Shown piece by piece: positions 17,355 to 28,223 of a stretch of DNA of 64,000 bases. The DNA comes from Steroidobacter sp. (GTDB lineage Bacteria > Pseudomonadota > Gammaproteobacteria > Steroidobacterales > Steroidobacteraceae). The position numbers and the translations under genes were made by a program. The stretch covers positions 1 to 64,000 of the forward strand of contig JAICPY010000007.1 of NCBI GenBank assembly GCA_025929585.1. The letters run 5' to 3'. How positions within the stretch are numbered: position 1 is the stretch's first letter; every line of letters starts with the position of its first letter. The notes under the pieces are model-generated. The model searched no databases. It was not told the DNA's origin and saw nothing but the letters and a program-made list of their open reading frames with translations.

Positions 17355-18839
17355 TCACGGGAGTTCGGTAATCCCCATCAAGTACCGATCGCACTCGCGT
17401 GCTGCACCGCGGCCTTCGTTGATCGCCCAGACGATCAAGCTTTGGCCTCGACGGCAGTCGCCGGCGGCGAAGACGCCGTTCAGGCTGGTCGAGAACTTAC
17501 CGTGCTCGGCTTTTACGTTGCTGCGGGGATCGGTTTCGACTTCCAGATCCTTGAGCAGCATTTGCTCCGGGCCTAAGAAGCCCATGGCGAGTAAGACCAA
17601 CTGCGCTGGATGCACTTTCTCCGTGCCCGGGACTTCGACGGGAACGAACTGGCCTTTCTCGTTTTTCTGCCAGCCGATTTCAACGGTGACGACTTCCTTC
17701 ACATTGCCATCGCCATCCGCGTTGAAGCGTTTTACCGTCGTGAGATACGCGCGAGGATCTGCGCCGAACTTTGCGGCGGCTTCTTCCTGGCCGTAGTCCA
17801 TCTTGTAGATCTTCGGCCACTCCGGCCAAGGATTATCGGTTGCGCGATCCATCGGCGGCTTCTGCATGATTTCGAGCTGCGTGAGGCTCTTGCAGCCGTG
17901 ACGCATCGCGGTCGCGACGCAGTCCGTACCCGTATCGCCGCCGCCAATGACGATGACGTCTTTACCGCGTGCATGGATGGGGGTCTGATCGCTTCCTCCG
18001 TCGAGCAATGATTTCGTGCTCGCGGTGAGGTATTCCATTGCGAAATGCACGCCCTTGAGGTTGCGTCCTTCGACCGGCAAATCGCGCGGCTGAGTGGCAC
18101 CCGTGCAGATCACGATGGCATCGAAGTCCTTGCGCAATAATTGCGCTTCGACGTTTTCGCCGACGTGTGCGTTGCAGATGAACTTCACGCCTTCCTGCTC
18201 CATGAGCTTCAGGCGGCGCTCGACTACTTCGCGCTTGTCGAGCTTCATGTTAGGGATGCCATACATCAACAAACCGCCGGGGCGATCGGCGCGCTCGAGC
18301 ACGGTCACGGTATGACCGGCGCGATTGAGTTGCGCCGCTGCCGCGAGTCCCGCCGGACCTGAGCCGATCACGGCGACTTTTTTCCCGGTGCGAGTCTTCG
18401 GCGGATCCGGAAGAACCCAGCCTTCTTCCCAACCCCGATCGATGATCGCCGCCTCGATGGACTTGATCGTAACCGGCGGGCTCGTAATGCCCAGCACGCA
18501 CGAGCCTTCACAAGGAGCGGGACACACTCGCCCGGTGAATTCCGGGAAGTTGTTCGTCATGTGCAAGCGTTCGAGCGCTTCGCGCCACAGACCGCGATAG
18601 ACCAGATCGTTCCACTCCGGAATCAGATTGTTGACCGGACAGCCCGAAGCCATGCCGCTGATCAATTTGCCGGTGTGACAGAAGGGTACGCCGCAATCCA
18701 TGCAGCGCGCCGCTTGATGGCGCAGCCGCTTCTCTTCCATGTGATGATGGAATTCTTTCCAATCGCGCACGCGCTCTTGTGGCGTGCGATCGACGGGAAG
18801 CTCGCGGAGATACTCGATGAAGCCTGTTGGTTTGCCCAT
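17355..18839 (-). CDS. gltD: Glutamate synthase small subunit
   Basis: 494 residues, full length for NADPH-GOGAT beta subunits. The N-terminal region has the Cys motifs of two 4Fe-4S clusters ([15 protein letters not shown] and [12 protein letters not shown]). Two dinucleotide-binding folds follow: [15 protein letters not shown] (FAD) and [19 protein letters not shown] (NADPH), and a C-terminal FAD loop [18 protein letters not shown]. GltD takes electrons from NADPH and passes them to GltB for conversion of glutamine plus 2-oxoglutarate to two glutamates. It lies downstream of gltB in the same direction, with a 108-bp inverted repeat element between them, an unusual interruption for two subunits of one enzyme. 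Confidence 0.97.
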   Translation of the reverse strand: MGKPTGFIEYLRELPVDRTPQERVRDWKEFHHHMEEKRLRHQAARCMDCGVPFCHTGKLISGMASGCPVNNLIPEWNDLVYRGLWREALERLHMTNNFPEFTGRVCPAPCEGSCVLGITSPPVTIKSIEAAIIDRGWEEGWVLPDPPKTRTGKKVAVIGSGPAGLAAAAQLNRAGHTVTVLERADRPGGLLMYGIPNMKLDKREVVERRLKLMEQEGVKFICNAHVGENVEAQLLRKDFDAIVICTGATQPRDLPVEGRNLKGVHFAMEYLTASTKSLLDGGSDQTPIHARGKDVIVIGGGDTGTDCVATAMRHGCKSLTQLEIMQKPPMDRATDNPWPEWPKIYKMDYGQEEAAAKFGADPRAYLTTVKRFNADGDGNVKEVVTVEIGWQKNEKGQFVPVEVPGTEKVHPAQLVLLAMGFLGPEQMLLKDLEVETDPRSNVKAEHGKFSTSLNGVFAAGDCRRGQSLIVWAINEGRGAARECDRYLMGITELP

Positions 18840-18853
18840 ATTGTTCTCAAAAA

Positions 18854-18961
18854 GAAGGCGATAGGCGATAGGCGATAGGCGATAAGCAACGCTGAGCGTT
18901 GTAGCGGTTAGCTTTTGCGACCATTCTGAGCATCCGCCATCCCCTATCCGCTATCGCCTTC
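18854..18961. repeat. Inverted heptad element between gltB and gltD, GCGATAG word
   Basis: Left arm 18854-18886 repeats GCGATAG four times at a 7-bp step. Right arm 18931-18961 carries ATCCGCC, ATCCCCT, ATCCGCT, ATCGCCT. The right arm lies about 10 bases after the gltB stop. Confidence 0.88.
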
Positions 18962-18971
18962 GAAATCGCCA

Positions 18972-21900
18972 TCAATTCCCTCCCACGCGCGACAAGTCGC
19001 GGGCGTTTTCTTCGAAGGCCGCCATGATGGCGTCATCACCTGAGAGCCCTTGTTCATGTGCGCGGGAGATACACGCGAGCATGCGTTTGTAGTCTCGCGG
19101 CATAATTTGCACGAAGCGGGACCTCATCTGCTCCCAGTTGTCTAGGATATGTTTCGCGCGTGCACTGTTCGTGTAGCGGTGATGACGTTCGATCATCGCG
19201 CGCACGGCCGCAACTTCTTCGGGCTCGCTCAAGCCGTTCAGTTCGACCATGTCCTTGTTCGCGTTCATCGCGAAGTCGCCGCGCTCATCGAGCACGTACG
19301 CGACGCCGCCGGACATACCTGCGCCGAAGTTTCGGCCGGCAGGTCCGAGCACGATGACGCGTCCGCCAGTCATGTATTCGCAACCATGATCGCCCACCGC
19401 TTCGACGACCGCGTGCACGCCGCTGTTACGAACGCAGAAACGCTCGCCGGCCATGCCGCTGATATAAGCCTCGCCGCTCGTGGCGCCATACAGCGCAACG
19501 TTGCCGACGATGATGTTTTCCCATGGGGCGAACGTCGATCCGGCGGGCGGATAGATGACCAGCTTGCCTCCCGACAAACCCTTACCGACATAGTCATTCG
19601 CATCGCCTTCCAGGCGCAGAGTCATGCCGCGCGGCACGAATGCACCGAAGCTTTGACCGGCGGACCCCTTGAAGAGCAGCTCGATCGTGTCTTCCGGCAA
19701 TCCCGCTGCACCGTGCTTGCGAGTGACCTCGCTCCCGGTGATCGTGCCGACCACGCGATTCACATTGCGAATCGGTAATTCGGCACGCACCTTCTCACCG
19801 CGTTCGATGGCAGGTTTGCAGATCTCCAACAGCTTGCTGAGGTCGAGCGATTTCTCTAAGCCGTGATCCTGCGAAATCTGGCAGAACCGGCCGACGCTCG
19901 AATCTGCATCGGGCTGATACAGCAGATTGCTGAAGTCCAGACCTTTCGCTTTCCAATGATTGACGGCTTTGCGCGCTTCGAGGCGATCCACGCGGCCGAC
20001 CATCTCCTCGACGGTGCGGAACCCGAGTTGAGCCATGAGTTCGCGCATCTCCATGGCGATGAAGCGCATGAAGTTCACGACGTGTTCGGGCTTGCCTGCG
20101 AACTTCTCGCGCAGACGAGGATCCTGTGTCGCGACACCTGCGGGGCAGGTATTCAAATGACAAACGCGCATCATGATGCAGCCCGTCGCGACCAGCGGCG
20201 CCGTTGCAAAGCCAAATTCCTCGGCCCCGAGCAGCGCTGCAACCACGACATCGCGTCCGGTCTTCAATTGACCGTCTGTTTCGACCGCGATGCGGCTGCG
20301 AAGATTGTTCATGACGAGTGTCTGATGCGTCTCCGCCAGACCCAGCTCCCATGGCAATCCTGCGTGTGCAATCGAGGTTTGCGGCGAAGCGCCGGTTCCA
20401 CCGTCATAGCCGCTGATCAGTACGACATCGGCATGTGCCTTGGCGACGCCTGCTGCGATTGTGCCTACGCCGACTTCTGAAACCAGCTTCACGCTGATCC
20501 GCGCATGCCGATTCGCGTTCTTCAAATCATGGATCAACTCGGCGAGATCTTCGATCGAGTAGATGTCGTGATGAGGAGGCGGGGAAATCAGACCCACGCC
20601 CGCGGTCGTATGCCGTGTCTTCGCGACCCACGGATACACTTTCGCACCAGGCAGCTGACCGCCTTCGCCGGGCTTCGCCCCTTGCGCCATCTTGATTTGG
20701 ATCTCGCGCGCGCTCACCAAGTACTCGCTCGTCACACCGAAGCGACCGGATGCGACTTGCTTGATGGCGGAGTTTTTCGAGTCGCCGTTCGGCATCGGAA
20801 CGAAGCGTTCCGGATCCTCGCCACCCTCGCCGGTATTGCTCTTGCCGCCGATGCGATTCATCGCAATCGCGAGTGTCTCGTGCGCCTCTTTGCTGATCGA
20901 GCCATACGACATCGCGCCTGTCTTGAAGCGCTTCATGATGTTCTCGATCGATTCGACCTCCTCGATCGGAATGGCTTCGCTCGTTTTGAAATCGAGCAGG
21001 CCGCGCAGCGTGCAAAGGTTCGTCGCCTGCTCATTGACCAGACGCGAATACTCTTTGAACTGGTTGAAGTTCTCGTTGCGGACCGACTTCTGCAAGCGGT
21101 GAATGGACTCGGGATTGAACAGGTGGAACTCACCCTCCGAGCGCCATTGATACAGGCCACCGACCGGTAATGAGTGGCCTTCGCTGCGACGTTCCGGGAA
21201 CGCGGCGCGATGACGCACCAGCACTTCCTGCGCAATGATGTCCATACCGATGCCGCCGACACGTGAGGAGGTCCAGGTGAAATATTCGTCGATCACATCC
21301 TGACGCAGCCCGACTGCTTCGAACACTTGGGCGCCGCGATAACTTTGGATCGCCGAGATGCCCATCTTGGCCATCACTTTAATGACGCCCTTGGTCGCCG
21401 CTTTCACCATGTTCTTGCACGCGGTCTTGTGATCGATGTTCAGCAGGCGATCGGATTGGATCATGCCGTCGATCGTCTCGAAGGCGACGTACGGATTGAT
21501 CGCGCTGCAGCCGTAACCGATCAGCAAGGCGAAATGGTGCACTTCGCGCGCCTCGCCGGTTTCGAGCACGATGCTGACACGCGTGCGCAGACCTTCGCGA
21601 ATCAAGTAGTGATGCAGGCCGGCGACCGCGAGCAGCGCCGGAATCGGCGCGAACTCGCGATTTACACCGCGATCACTGAGGATCAGGACGTTGACTTCTT
21701 CCTCCTCGATGAGCCGGCGAGCCATCAGCCGAATCTCTTCCATCGACTTCACCAAGCCTTTCTCTCCACGCGTCACACGGAAGAGCATCGGCAGGAAACC
21801 GACTTTCAGGTTGGGCAGATCCATGCGCCGAACTTTCGCGAACTCCTCGTTCGTGAGAATCGGCCATTTCACTTCGAGCCGGCGGCAATCGGCGGGCTGC

Positions 21901-23600
21901 GGATTCAACAGATTGCCTTCCGAGCCTAAGCGCGTCTCGGCGGAGGTGATCAACTCTTCGCGAATGCAATCGATCGGCGGGTTCGTGACTTGCGCGAACA
22001 GTTGCTTGAAATAGTCATAAAGCAGACGAGGCTTGCTCGAGAGCACAGCAAGGGGCGTGTCATTGCCCATCGAGCCGATCGCTTCGACGCCGTTCTGCGC
22101 CATCGGCGCTAGCAGCAGGCGCTCATCTTCGAACGTGTAGCCGAACGCAATCTGACGCTGAAGCAGAGTGTCATGATCCGGTGCCGGCACTTCGGGTGCG
22201 GCAGGCAGATCGTTCAGGTGCACTTGATGATCGCTGAGCCACTGCCGATACGGCCGCTCGTGCGTAATCGCGCGCTTGATCTCGTCGTCATCGACGATGC
22301 GGCCTTGCTCCGTGTCGACGAGGAACATGCGGCCGGGCTGCAACCGGCCCTTCATCACGATATCTTCGGCAGGTACGTCGAGCACGCCCGCTTCGGAGGC
22401 CATGATCACCAGGTCATCCTTGGTTACGTAATAGCGCGAAGGGCGCAAGCCATTGCGATCGAGGATCGCGCCGATCATTTTGCCGTCGGTGAAGGCGATG
22501 GAAGCCGGACCGTCCCATGGCTCCATCAAACAAGAGTGATACTGATAGAACGCGCGCTTCGCATCGTCCATGGTTTGATGGCCGGCCCACGGTTCGGGAA
22601 TCATCATCATCACGGCATGCGGCAATGAACGTCCCGCGAGCACGAGCAACTCGAGCGTATTGTCGAACATCGCCGAATCCGAACCGTTCGGATTGATGAT
22701 CGGCAGGATCTTTTTGATGCTGTCACCGAACACTTCGGCCTCGAACAACGCTTCCCGAGCGTGCATCCAGTTTGCGTTTCCGCGCACGGTGTTGATCTCG
22801 CCGTTGTGTGCGACGTAGCGGTATGGATGCGCGCGATCCCAACTCGGGAACGTGTTGGTGCTGAAGCGCGAGTGGACCAGCGCAAGCGCGGTTTCCATCG
22901 CGGGATCTTTGAGATCCTGGAAGTAGGCGCCCAATTGCTCCGTGAGCAACATGCCTTTGTAGACGAGAGTCTTGTTCGACAAGCTCGCGACGTACCAAGA
23001 GGCTGCGCCTTCCGCGGTCGAGGTGCGAATCTCGCTGTAGGCGCGCTTGCGAATGATGTACAGCTTGCGCTCGAACGCCAGATCATCGCTGATCTCGGCA
23101 TTGCGACCGACGAACACTTGTCGCATGAAGGGTTCACAGGATTTCGCGGTTTCGCCCAGCATCGAATTGTTGGTCGGGACTGTGCGCCAGCCGAGCACAA
23201 CCTGGCCTTCGGACTGGACGATCTGCTCGAAACGCTCCTCGATTCGACGACGCAGGGTCGCATTTCGCGGCAGGAATACGATGCCGCAGCCGTACGAGCC
23301 GGGCGCCGGAAGATCGAATCCAAGCTTTTTCGTCACGCCTGCGAGGAATTTGTGCGGCATTTGCAGCAGCACGCCGGCGCCATCTCCGGTGTTCGTCTCG
23401 GCGCCGCAAGCGCCGCGATGATCGAGATTGGTGAGGATCTGCAGTCCCTGCTGCAGAATCTTGTGAGACTTTCGACCTTTGACATCGACCACGAAACCGA
23501 CGCCGCACGCGTCGTGTTCATACGCTGGATCGTAAAGACCCTGTTTCTCGGGCCGGGTCGTCCGGGGCGGACGTCGACCTTCAGTTCCAATCGTGCTCAT
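18972..23600 (-). CDS. gltB: Glutamate synthase large subunit
   Basis: 1542 residues from the ATG at 23600. That start places the N-terminal nucleophile Cys (HDACGVGF) about 30 residues in, consistent with a short cleaved propeptide; a frame extending to 23696 adds an unlikely 32 residues. The N-terminal amidotransferase domain (class II, about 30-430) is followed by the central domain, the FMN-binding synthase barrel ([41 protein letters not shown]), a 3Fe-4S motif ([19 protein letters not shown]) and the C-terminal beta-helix of GXGXG repeats. Together with GltD it makes glutamate from glutamine and 2-oxoglutarate. A promoter candidate lies 360 bp upstream. Confidence 0.97.
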   Translation of the reverse strand: MSTIGTEGRRPPRTTRPEKQGLYDPAYEHDACGVGFVVDVKGRKSHKILQQGLQILTNLDHRGACGAETNTGDGAGVLLQMPHKFLAGVTKKLGFDLPAPGSYGCGIVFLPRNATLRRRIEERFEQIVQSEGQVVLGWRTVPTNNSMLGETAKSCEPFMRQVFVGRNAEISDDLAFERKLYIIRKRAYSEIRTSTAEGAASWYVASLSNKTLVYKGMLLTEQLGAYFQDLKDPAMETALALVHSRFSTNTFPSWDRAHPYRYVAHNGEINTVRGNANWMHAREALFEAEVFGDSIKKILPIINPNGSDSAMFDNTLELLVLAGRSLPHAVMMMIPEPWAGHQTMDDAKRAFYQYHSCLMEPWDGPASIAFTDGKMIGAILDRNGLRPSRYYVTKDDLVIMASEAGVLDVPAEDIVMKGRLQPGRMFLVDTEQGRIVDDDEIKRAITHERPYRQWLSDHQVHLNDLPAAPEVPAPDHDTLLQRQIAFGYTFEDERLLLAPMAQNGVEAIGSMGNDTPLAVLSSKPRLLYDYFKQLFAQVTNPPIDCIREELITSAETRLGSEGNLLNPQPADCRRLEVKWPILTNEEFAKVRRMDLPNLKVGFLPMLFRVTRGEKGLVKSMEEIRLMARRLIEEEEVNVLILSDRGVNREFAPIPALLAVAGLHHYLIREGLRTRVSIVLETGEAREVHHFALLIGYGCSAINPYVAFETIDGMIQSDRLLNIDHKTACKNMVKAATKGVIKVMAKMGISAIQSYRGAQVFEAVGLRQDVIDEYFTWTSSRVGGIGMDIIAQEVLVRHRAAFPERRSEGHSLPVGGLYQWRSEGEFHLFNPESIHRLQKSVRNENFNQFKEYSRLVNEQATNLCTLRGLLDFKTSEAIPIEEVESIENIMKRFKTGAMSYGSISKEAHETLAIAMNRIGGKSNTGEGGEDPERFVPMPNGDSKNSAIKQVASGRFGVTSEYLVSAREIQIKMAQGAKPGEGGQLPGAKVYPWVAKTRHTTAGVGLISPPPHHDIYSIEDLAELIHDLKNANRHARISVKLVSEVGVGTIAAGVAKAHADVVLISGYDGGTGASPQTSIAHAGLPWELGLAETHQTLVMNNLRSRIAVETDGQLKTGRDVVVAALLGAEEFGFATAPLVATGCIMMRVCHLNTCPAGVATQDPRLREKFAGKPEHVVNFMRFIAMEMRELMAQLGFRTVEEMVGRVDRLEARKAVNHWKAKGLDFSNLLYQPDADSSVGRFCQISQDHGLEKSLDLSKLLEICKPAIERGEKVRAELPIRNVNRVVGTITGSEVTRKHGAAGLPEDTIELLFKGSAGQSFGAFVPRGMTLRLEGDANDYVGKGLSGGKLVIYPPAGSTFAPWENIIVGNVALYGATSGEAYISGMAGERFCVRNSGVHAVVEAVGDHGCEYMTGGRVIVLGPAGRNFGAGMSGGVAYVLDERGDFAMNANKDMVELNGLSEPEEVAAVRAMIERHHRYTNSARAKHILDNWEQMRSRFVQIMPRDYKRMLACISRAHEQGLSGDDAIMAAFEENARDLSRVGGN

Positions 23601-24038
23601 AAGTGGCCTACTGCTTTCGTCGTCAAATCTGCACTTCTCTGGCGCCATGCCTCCGCGCCGGGGCGTGGACACGCAACTCGTGCGTCGGTGAGGCATTGGA
23701 TGGACGTCTTCGTCCCGCCAGAAACCGTCTTACTGTTCAATCCGCGCAAGCCGAAGGGCGGAGTGCATCCCGCAGCCGCGCCGATGTCGCGCACGGCGCA
23801 TCCGGATGAACATGCGGACAGGGAGCTTCGACAGCGCGTCGATGATCCTAAGTCACTGATTCGGCTGGGACATATTCGCGCACGTACCCGCAACGCTGCG
23901 GATGGCTCCGGCCGCGGCGCGGGTGCTCTATGAATACAACCCGAAGGAATGCCAGTCATATTACAGACGGAGGCGGGTCCGTCAACGTGGCCCCAGCGAG
24001 GTTTCGACCCGGGCCGAGGGAGGCAAGGCTGTAGCGCT
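23601..24038. other. Long gltB leader region
   Basis: 438 bp between gltB and the lipoprotein gene on the same strand. It contains the promoter candidate at 23958-23985, which would leave a leader of about 350 bases before the gltB ATG at 23600. I saw no heptad array, no clear terminator and no convincing leader peptide. Confidence 0.45.
23958..23985 (-). promoter_or_regulatory. Sigma-70 type promoter candidate for gltB
   Basis: On the minus strand TTGACG (23985-23980) and TAATAT (23963-23958) are separated by 16 bp, a close match to the vegetative consensus. It faces gltB. Confidence 0.5.
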
Positions 24039-24482
24039 TCAGTTGCGCCGCCACTCGGCCCAGCTGACCCGCCACTCCTCGTCCGAGTAGAGCAGCGCGA
24101 TCTCGAATTCATAGAGTTCCGCGGCCAGATCCCAGGCGTTCGCGGCGTCTGCATCGCGACCCACCATTCCAACCAGCACCGTCGCCCGCGCCTCATCCTC
24201 ATTGGGAAAGGTGATCTCCTGGATCCGAGTGAGCAGGTGAACGGACTGGTTGGCGATGAAGTAACCGCGCAGTGCGCGGGCAATGTCGTCGACCGAGTTG
24301 CCGTGCGCATCGCGATAGTCCGGCGCCAACCATTGCGTGACATCGCCGACATCGCGCGCTTCCGCCGCGATCTCCATTTCAGCGATCACGCTGCGCACCC
24401 GCTGTTCGGGGGAATCGGGATCGCCGCATCCCGATAACAGCAGCGTGAGGCAAGCGAACCAAGCGAATCGGAAGTTGCGCAT
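24039..24482 (-). CDS. Lipoprotein with nuclear-transport-factor-2-like fold (inferred)
   Basis: 147 residues. A lipoprotein signal (WFACLTLLLSGC) is followed by an alpha-helix (SPEQRVRSVIAEMEIAAEARD) and a region with WLAPDYRDAHGN, IARALRGYF, TVLVGMVGRD and EFEIALLYSDEEWRVSWAEW. This order, a helix with acidic residues then a beta-sheet ending in a WRV/WxxAxW strand, is typical of small NTF2/SnoaL-like domains. No catalytic residue can be assigned. It is upstream of gltB, probably an independent transcript. Confidence 0.78.
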   Translation of the reverse strand: MRNFRFAWFACLTLLLSGCGDPDSPEQRVRSVIAEMEIAAEARDVGDVTQWLAPDYRDAHGNSVDDIARALRGYFIANQSVHLLTRIQEITFPNEDEARATVLVGMVGRDADAANAWDLAAELYEFEIALLYSDEEWRVSWAEWRRN

Positions 24483-24772
24483 GTCTCTACGATAACAAAC
24501 GGCAAGGGGACTTCAGCGTTTGGATGAATGGCCGCTTCCACGCCTCGATGCGAATGCAACCGCCAAAGGTACGATGGAGAAGATGATCGGCACGAGGCAG
24601 GCTTCGTCCCTTCGAAGTGCGCCCTTGACCGACTTCAACGGCCATGCTCAGATCGCGCCAAACTCGCAGGCGCGCTGAAAAATCGGCGCTCTGCACGCAT
24701 AACGACGCACGCATAACGACTCTGGCCACCGCTGCGATCGAGCAGCACTGAAATACCCGGGAGATGCCGATC

Positions 24773-25804
24773 ATGGGGACTAACCATCTTGTAAGCGCCG
24801 CTGTTGCCGGCGCGCTATCGTTGCTCTGCATGTCCGCATTCGCGCAGGGACCGCTTGCGACCAAGAAAGGCTCGGGCGGCAGCGAGATCCAAGGTTCTGC
24901 GGGTCCTTCAGGCTCTCAAGGCGATAGCGGACTGGAACACTGCGATAAGCCGATGGGCGCGCTTGCGGTTGTCGAGCCTCAAAATTCTGTCTCGCAATCT
25001 CTGTCGAGCTATGGCTTGCAATCGCCGACGGGACTGATTCGCATGATGGTGCAGCAATCGAATTGCTTCATCGTCGTCGAGCGCGGTATGGCGATGCAGA
25101 ACATGATGCAAGAACGCGCGCTGGCCGAATCCGGCGAGCTGCGTGGAGGCTCGAACATGGGTGGGGGGCAGATGGTCAGCGCGGATTTCGTGCTCACACC
25201 CGCCGTTGTTTTCTCGGAAGATGACGCAGGTGGTCTCGGCGGTGCCGTCGGTGGCTTGCTAGGCGGATCGCGCGGCCGTGTCATCGGCGCGGTCGCCGGC
25301 GGTCTGAAGTTCAAAGAAGCTCAGACGAGCATGTTGGTCACCGACTCGCGTTCTGGCGTGCAAGTCGCCGCAGCTGAAGGTAGCGCGCGCAAGGCAGACT
25401 TGAAGCTGGGCGTCGGTGCACTGCGCGGTGGTCACGCGGTGGGTTTGGGCGGCTATGCAAAAACCAACGAAGGCAAGATTATTGCCGCGAGCTTGATGGA
25501 CAACTACAACAACGTCGTGCGCTCAGTGCGGGGCAACCCGAGCCTGCAACGCGACGTGGGCACGCTGGCAGAGGAAACTGCCAAGAAGACAAAGGGCGGT
25601 GCGGTGTTCGAAGAGGGCGACACCATTCTGCCGAAGATCGCGAACGTAAAGCTCTATGCTAAGCCTGCCGACGGCGCTGGCGCAGTCACAACACTAGGCA
25701 AGAGCGACGAGCTCATCTATATGGGCGAGGAAGAAAACGGTTTCCTGCGAGTGGAGTCCGCAAGCGGCGGCGGCTGGGTGAAGAAGGTGTTGGTGACGAA
25801 GTGA
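24773..25804 (+). CDS. CsgG/HfaB-like secreted protein with C-terminal SH3-like domain
   Basis: 343 residues from the ATG at 24773 (GGGAG nine bases upstream); an ATG at 24764 directly abuts that Shine-Dalgarno and is less likely. A signal peptide ends at AFAQ, then a Gly/Ser-rich linker. The core (about 60-255) resembles the CsgG curli-assembly fold: MGALAVVEPQNSV, LIRMMVQQSNCFIVVERGMA, VSADFVLTPAVVF, a Gly-rich LGGAVGGLLGG stretch, SMLVTDSRSGVQVAAAEGSA and MDNYNNVVRSV. The C-terminus (about 278-343, VKLYAKPADGAGAV to GGWVKKVLVTK) is SH3-like. There is no lipobox Cys as in true CsgG. A role in the envelope, perhaps an outer-membrane complex, is inferred. No curli genes are nearby. Confidence 0.75.
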   Translation: MGTNHLVSAAVAGALSLLCMSAFAQGPLATKKGSGGSEIQGSAGPSGSQGDSGLEHCDKPMGALAVVEPQNSVSQSLSSYGLQSPTGLIRMMVQQSNCFIVVERGMAMQNMMQERALAESGELRGGSNMGGGQMVSADFVLTPAVVFSEDDAGGLGGAVGGLLGGSRGRVIGAVAGGLKFKEAQTSMLVTDSRSGVQVAAAEGSARKADLKLGVGALRGGHAVGLGGYAKTNEGKIIAASLMDNYNNVVRSVRGNPSLQRDVGTLAEETAKKTKGGAVFEEGDTILPKIANVKLYAKPADGAGAVTTLGKSDELIYMGEEENGFLRVESASGGGWVKKVLVTK

Positions 25805-25809
25805 GGAAG

Positions 25810-25965
25810 GAAGGCGATAGGGGATGGGCGATAGGGGATAGTCAGAAATAAGTCTCACGCTCGGCGCTATCGATAGCGGGTAGAAGGAATACGTGATGGG
25901 CCATAGGGGATAGTCAGCAGACGGTCTCTTCTGCTATCGCCTATCCGCTATCCCCTATCGCCTTC
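25810..25965. repeat. Inverted heptad element with duplicated left arm, GCGATAG word
   Basis: First left arm 25810-25841; second, degenerate left arm near 25893-25913 (GATGGGCCATAGGGGATAG). Right arm 25933-25965. The first 37 bases (25810-25846) are identical to 46289-46325 in another element. It lies between convergent genes, five bases after the CsgG-like stop. Confidence 0.88.
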
Positions 25966-25974
25966 TATCCGACC

Positions 25975-27984
25975 CTAGGCCGCTAACCCCAACTGCTTCA
26001 GCAACGGTTCGATTTGCGGTTTGCGTCCTCTGAACTCGACGAACGCTTCCATCGCGTCGCGGCTGCCACCTTGCTCGAGGATGCTGTTGAGAAAGCGTCG
26101 CGACACTTTGTCATTGAAGATGCCTTCTTCTTCGAATGCGCTGAAGGCATCGGCCGCGAGTACTTCCGCCCATTTGTAGCTGTAATAGCCTGCGGCGTAG
26201 CCGCCGGAGAAGATGTGTTGAAAGCTGTGGGCGAAGCGGTTGAACGCGGGTGGCGAGATTACTGCGACACGCGAGCGGACATCTTCGAGAATTCCCATGA
26301 TCGCCGTTGAATCTTGCGGCCCTTCGCTGTGGACTCGAAAATCGAACAGCGCGAACTCCAGCTGACGCACCGTTTGCATGCCTGCCTGGAACGTCCGGGT
26401 GCCGAGCAACCGCTGTAACTCTTGTTCGGGCAATGGTGCGCCGGTCGCGACGTGACCGGAGATGAGCGGCAGGACTTCCGGACGCCAAGCAAAATTCTCC
26501 ATGAATTGGCTCGGCAATTCGACCGCGTCCCACGCAACACCGTTGATGCCCGCAATGCTGGGATAGTCAACTCGCGTCAGCATGTGATGCAGTCCATGAC
26601 CGAACTCGTGAAACATCGTTACGACTTCGGAATGAGTCAGAAGCGAGGGTTGCTTGCCCGAGGGCGGCATGAAATTGCAAACCAGATAGGCAACCGGTAA
26701 CGCAGCAGAGTCACCTAGACGCTTTCGCCCGACGCACTCGTCCATCCATGCGCCGCCGCGTTTCTTCTCGCGTGAATACAAATCCACGAAGAAGCCGCCC
26801 CGTTGCGAACCATCCGGATTCAGAATGTCATAGAAGCACGCATCGGAATGATAGACATCGACACCTTCGCGCAGCGCGATACGTACACCATACAAGCGTT
26901 CTGCAACTTGAAACATTCCTGCAAGCACTCTGTCGAGCGGGAAGTATGGCCGCAATTCTTCTTCCGATAGATCGAATCGGTCTCGCTTCATTCGCTCCGC
27001 GAAATAGCTCACGTCCCATGCGTTCAAGCTGCGCTTTGCGAAGTGCTCCAGCTCATCGAACTCTCGCTGCGCGACCGGGCGCGCCTTAGCCGCGAGTTGC
27101 TCCAGGAATTCACGCACTTCATCGACGGAACTCGCCATCTTGGTGGCTAGAGAGAATTCAGCGTAGCTGCGGAAACCCACTAGCGCGGCGAGCTCGCTGC
27201 GCAGCGCGAGAATCTGCGACATCAATTGCGAGTTGTCCCAGCGCTCGGGCTGTAGACCCTGGTCCGACGCGCGTGTTACCCATGCGGTGTAAAACTCGCG
27301 CCGTAATGCTTCGGAATCAGCATGCATCATGATCGCCTGATAATTCGGCGCATCGAGCGTGAAAAACCAACCCTCCATCTGCCGAGACTCGGCTGCGGCG
27401 CGTGCACGCTCGATGATCGGCGCAGGCACGCCCGACAGTTCAGCTTCGTTCGCAATGTGCTTGGACCATGCGTTCGTGGCATCTAGCACGTTCTCATCGA
27501 ACTTGGACTGCAGCGTCGCGAGCTGTTCCATCAGCGCTTTGAAGCGATCCTTGGATGCCGCTGGCAAGGCAACTCCCGCAAGGCGGAAGTCACGTAGCGC
27601 ATTCTCGAGAAGCTTGCGTTGCCCCGCGGAGAGTTTTGACCCTTCGCGTTGGAGGATGGATTCATAGGCGCGATACAGGCGCTCGTTCTGCGCCAAATCG
27701 GTGTGCCAAGCTGTCAACAACGGTAAGCATGCGTTGTACGCACTACGCAGCTCATCGCTGTTCACTACGCCGTTCATGTGTCCAATGGGAGACCATGTGC
27801 GGGAAAGCTTGTGCTGCATCTCTTCCAGAGGGACGACCAAATCCTCCCAAGTATTCGCCCCAGCATTTAGCAATGCGTCCAGCCGCGTTCGATTCTCATC
27901 GAGCAGTGCGCGAATCGCGCCCTCGATCTGGTCGATCTTGATGGTGGAGAACCGAGGCAAATCGAGCGCAGTTGAGTGTGTCAT
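25975..27984 (-). CDS. prlC: Oligopeptidase A, M3 family metallopeptidase
   Basis: 669 residues, typical for M3A peptidases. The zinc motif HEFGH is in MFHEFGHGLHHML (about residue 460), with the third ligand Glu about 25 residues later (VAWDAVELPSQFMENFAW). Other family blocks are FFVDLYSREKKRGGAWMD and FSGGYAAGYYSYKWAEVLAAD near the C-terminus, which form the substrate cleft. There is no signal peptide, so it is cytosolic. OpdA degrades peptides of about 5-20 residues, including cleaved signal peptides. It is monocistronic, flanked by a heptad element at its 3' end. Confidence 0.96.
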   Translation of the reverse strand: MTHSTALDLPRFSTIKIDQIEGAIRALLDENRTRLDALLNAGANTWEDLVVPLEEMQHKLSRTWSPIGHMNGVVNSDELRSAYNACLPLLTAWHTDLAQNERLYRAYESILQREGSKLSAGQRKLLENALRDFRLAGVALPAASKDRFKALMEQLATLQSKFDENVLDATNAWSKHIANEAELSGVPAPIIERARAAAESRQMEGWFFTLDAPNYQAIMMHADSEALRREFYTAWVTRASDQGLQPERWDNSQLMSQILALRSELAALVGFRSYAEFSLATKMASSVDEVREFLEQLAAKARPVAQREFDELEHFAKRSLNAWDVSYFAERMKRDRFDLSEEELRPYFPLDRVLAGMFQVAERLYGVRIALREGVDVYHSDACFYDILNPDGSQRGGFFVDLYSREKKRGGAWMDECVGRKRLGDSAALPVAYLVCNFMPPSGKQPSLLTHSEVVTMFHEFGHGLHHMLTRVDYPSIAGINGVAWDAVELPSQFMENFAWRPEVLPLISGHVATGAPLPEQELQRLLGTRTFQAGMQTVRQLEFALFDFRVHSEGPQDSTAIMGILEDVRSRVAVISPPAFNRFAHSFQHIFSGGYAAGYYSYKWAEVLAADAFSAFEEEGIFNDKVSRRFLNSILEQGGSRDAMEAFVEFRGRKPQIEPLLKQLGLAA

Positions 27985-28089
27985 CGGGACTCTATGGGGA
28001 CGAGGACGAATTGAACAAGAAGAGGCGATTGTAGTCAGGATCGCATGGGCCTGCGATGTCCGCCGATAGCCTACTCAGTCGGAAGAGGT

Positions 28090-28120
28090 GGTTGACGGTT
28101 GACAGTTGGCTGTTGACGGC
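28090..28120. repeat. Heptad run, GGTTGAC word, single arm
   Basis: GGTTGAC, GGTTGAC, AGTTGGC, TGTTGAC, GGC at a strict 7-bp step, in the divergent gap between prlC and the carbonic anhydrase gene. The same word recurs at 60279. Confidence 0.75.
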
Positions 28121-28223
28121 CAGCCCGATCGCCCTGAGCGCATCGCAGCGCCGTCGCCTTGACAGCAATGCCTCCAGCAAGGACATTCGAGTAAATCTAC
28201 CTTTAGCTACATAGTTACATTCC

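Noticed and set aside
22761-23933. 390-codon plus-strand frame over the gltB 5' end
   Set aside because: It is antisense to the glutaminase domain of gltB and shows shadow composition; no start signal.
23597-24352. 251-codon minus-strand frame upstream of gltB
   Set aside because: It overlaps the lipoprotein gene in another frame and the gltB leader; composition is Arg/Pro/Ser-rich with no motif.
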